DNA of 64,000 bases, taken from positions 62,001 through 126,000 of the forward strand of contig NZ_JACJPI010000029.1 of the NCBI RefSeq assembly GCF_014695975.1. The letters are read 5' to 3'. The notes under the pieces were generated by a model. The model was not told the DNA's origin and made no database searches. It was given only the letters and a program-made list of their open reading frames with translations. Origin of the DNA: Leptolyngbya sp. FACHB-321 (GTDB lineage Bacteria; Cyanobacteriota; Cyanobacteriia; Leptolyngbyales; Leptolyngbyaceae). A program made the position numbers and the translations under genes. Shown piece after piece: positions 62,207-64,000 of this stretch. Each line of letters opens with the position of its first letter. Position 1 is the stretch's first letter.

Positions 62207-62539
62207 ATGGCTTTGAAGCCGAAGCGCATCACGCCATCGCCCCAGCCAAGCACACCGTTGCTTAGCCCACTCCCACCGTTACCAGTAGCCAGCCTCGCGA
62301 ACGCGGTAGAAGTCAGTGGTGTGGTTGTGGTCGGCAGCGTGGCTCACGTGATCGTTAAAGCACCCAATGAAGCCAGCAGTCGTCATCGTCCGGTAGGGCA
62401 ACGTCTTGCCAATGGGCCAGTGTTGGTCAAGCGCCTTGAGCTCAAGACTGGCTTGGAGCCCATCATCATTCTTGAAGAAAACGGTCTTGAAGTGGCCAAA
62501 GCGATCGGTGCCGCCAGACAGACCACCAACCTGACCTAG
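62207..62539 (+). pseudogene. 3' fragment resembling a cyanobacterial pilus-type (PilP-like) C-terminus
   Basis: A Pro-rich start (KPKRITPSPQPSTPLLS) is followed by VEVSGVVVVGSVAHVIVKAP, SSRHRPVGQRLANGPVLVKR and PIIILEENGLEVAKAIGA. I recall this C-terminal beta-domain from cyanobacterial PilP-like or secretion-linked proteins. The N-terminal part is missing. Might be a short expressed protein, but looks like a truncated gene. Confidence 0.45.
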
Positions 62540-63073
62540 TGGTAGCGGCTCTAGAGAGAGCCCCCTGCTTGGCCATGCCAGGGTGAACGGTCGTTAACCT
62601 AAGCTTGGGTGGAGCGGTTTGCCTCTTGTTTGCACACGCAAGCTCGGTGCCCGCGACCGGGCGCTGTTGTAAAGTACAGCAGGGTGACTCTCGGACTAGG
62701 CTGGCAGGCTGAGTGTGCCCCAAGGCCACTTGAGTCAACGCTGAGCACTGGTATGGCAAAAACGATGTTCAAGACTGTCTTTTGGCTGACTGCTCTCAGC
62801 CTGATGGCCCTCGGTGTGTTGAGCGACAGGGATGGCGGCAGCCCTACCCGGAGCAAGCAAACCAGGTTGGACCACATGTTGTGTCGGCTGCACCCCAGTC
62901 GCTGCTAAGCACTACAGCTAGTGACAGTAACGACTGCAGAACGAGCGCTAGGGGCGGCGGCCGTTGCTGTCATGCGAGCCACGACGTGAGCACTCCGGCG
63001 AAGCTTGCAAAACGACAGCGCACGTAAAACTAGCGTGATTCAGTTTTTGCTTGCTAACGGTCTTGACGATACG
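62540..63073. other. Intergenic stretch
   Basis: About 530 bp with no protein I can support. A short frame near 62752 (MAKTMFKTVFWLTALSLMA) has a signal-like start but no conserved continuation. Confidence 0.4.
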
Positions 63074-64000
63074 TTAGCGATTAATGCCTTCACCAATTTG
63101 GCGCGCTTGTGCCAGTAAGGGCTCGGCTTGTTCCCGTTGCCCGCGGGCGGCATACCCGCTGGCGATCGTCGCTAAGGCCACTGCCTTTTCTGCCTCTCCA
63201 TGGATTTGTGCCGCAATCTGACGGGCTTGTGCCAGTAAGGGCTGGGCTTGTTCCCGTTGCCCGATTTCGGCATACCCCTTGGCGATCGCCGCCAAAGCAA
63301 GGTCTTTCCTCGCATCTCTAAGAATCAGCGGTTTGTCTGGAGTACCGGCGACTTCAAGCGCTTGAGTCAGTAGCTGGACAGCCCGATCTCCCCGCTCCGC
63401 TCGTACCACTGCCTCAACCACTTGAGGCAAGGCTCCGTAGACGGTAAGTTGTTTAGATTGGCGCAGCAGCTGAAACGCCCGGTCATACTGTTTTGCCCTG
63501 GCATACTCAACGGCGAGTTTAGCCTTAGCTACTGCTATGTTCCCTTCCCCTTTAATCGCTTGGATGGCTTGCAGTGCCAGGTTGTATTGCTTGGCTTCCG
63601 CAAACCGACCAGCAAGCTGGGTAAAGACAAAGACTTCATTACTAGTGCTGCCACTAATCAGCCCGCCCGGGGTTCTACCCGCTTCCTCAGCGAGATCCTT
63701 AGAGGGTTGAATGGTTTTGGCGAACTGAAGGGCTTGATGATACTCGCCAATTTCAGCATAGCCAACCGCAATTTCCATCATGACCCTGTGTAGATAGTGA
63801 CCTCCCATCGGATTAGACGCTTCTTGTTGCTTCACCTTCTCTTTGATTTGAGCAAGAAGCTGCAAGGCTTGGTCCTTTTGTCCCATTGCTGCATAGGCAA
63901 CAGCCGCTTTGATAAAGTCATTGCTATAGAGGGAGGTATGTTCGTCGGTATCGATCCGAGTGGCTTGGGACAAAAACTGCAAGGCTTGGTTTTGCTGTCC
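63074..64000 (-). CDS. TPR-repeat protein, partial at the window edge
   Basis: At least 308 codons; the frame is open to the window end, so the true start lies outside. It consists of degenerate TPR units with the pattern YAxxGQ(K/R)(D/E)QA: FIKAAVAYAAMGQKDQALQL, VGYAEIGEYHQALQFAKTI, LAVEYARAKQYDRAFQLL, and two nearly identical C-terminal units (GYAEIGQREQAQPLLAQARQ and GYAARGQREQAEPLLAQARQ). Probably a scaffold protein. Confidence 0.8.
   Translation of the reverse strand, partial: GQQNQALQFLSQATRIDTDEHTSLYSNDFIKAAVAYAAMGQKDQALQLLAQIKEKVKQQEASNPMGGHYLHRVMMEIAVGYAEIGEYHQALQFAKTIQPSKDLAEEAGRTPGGLISGSTSNEVFVFTQLAGRFAEAKQYNLALQAIQAIKGEGNIAVAKAKLAVEYARAKQYDRAFQLLRQSKQLTVYGALPQVVEAVVRAERGDRAVQLLTQALEVAGTPDKPLILRDARKDLALAAIAKGYAEIGQREQAQPLLAQARQIAAQIHGEAEKAVALATIASGYAARGQREQAEPLLAQARQIGEGINR

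Noticed and set aside
62609-63027. Overlapping frames between the pilus-type fragment and the TPR gene
   Set aside because: Different phases compete, none has a conserved motif beyond a short signal-like start.

Overview
The window looks like a cyanobacterial chromosome segment. Several octamers GCGATCGC (the cyanobacterial HIP1 palindrome) lie in and between genes, for example near 1237, 4545 and 9976. The proteins also match cyanobacterial styles: DUF4157 effector, PRC/DUF2382 stress protein, DUF3303, hybrid kinases of filamentous species. The genus cannot be fixed from the sequence.

Region 1 (about 42-31628) is a nearly complete extracellular or thylakoid-type contractile injection system (eCIS/CIS) locus on the + strand. 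In order it carries: a gp26-like baseplate chaperone, a long disordered Ser/Pro-rich protein split by a frameshift at an A9 run, the DUF4255 tail-cap protein, an AAA+ ATPase, a DUF4157 putative effector, two small membrane proteins, the CIS tube/LysM baseplate proteins, gpD-like and gpV-like spike parts, a PAAR-like tip, gp25, two gpJ-type baseplate proteins, a tail-protein-I-like giant and a DUF6519 tail fibre. The second gpJ-type protein and the tail-I protein carry beta-propeller (BNR/Asp-box) inserts. Sheath and inner-tube genes are not in the window and probably lie to the left. Most genes overlap or are closely spaced, so they probably form one or two transcripts.

Region 2 (about 31690-36250) is a decayed junction. 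It has an IS6-family remnant, a membrane-anchored alpha/beta hydrolase, an IS630-family remnant and the 3' end of a histidine kinase.

Region 3 (about 37170-50556) is the most unusual part. Small unrelated single-gene units (GNAT, SnoaL-like, OsmC, DUF3303, ACT-domain, transglutaminase-like, a Rossmann reductase, a divergent tetR-fabF pair) are separated by imperfect palindromes of about 82-92 bp. These have GTTRRRY/RYYYAAC-type ends, and several have a one-base asymmetry always in the gene-proximal arm. In six cases the stop codon of the gene (or gene remnant) lies inside the RYYYAAC-like box. This is the architecture of integron gene cassettes with attC sites. No integron integrase is visible. 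Units point left on the minus strand before about 41.7 kb and right on the plus strand after about 44.5 kb. The centre holds an IS630 insertion, a PRC/DUF2382 stress gene, an IS607-type recombinase remnant and a decayed serine resolvase. Several cassette genes are broken by single nonsense codons.

Region 4 (about 50557-64000) holds a hybrid sensor kinase, a HEAT-repeat lipoprotein, a TAXI-type solute receptor and a WD40/TPR protein, all on the minus strand. They lie between two copies of an approximately 870-bp direct duplication that carries an EF-hand protein. Dispersed intergenic repeats and orphan 3' gene fragments are frequent here. A TPR protein runs off the right edge.
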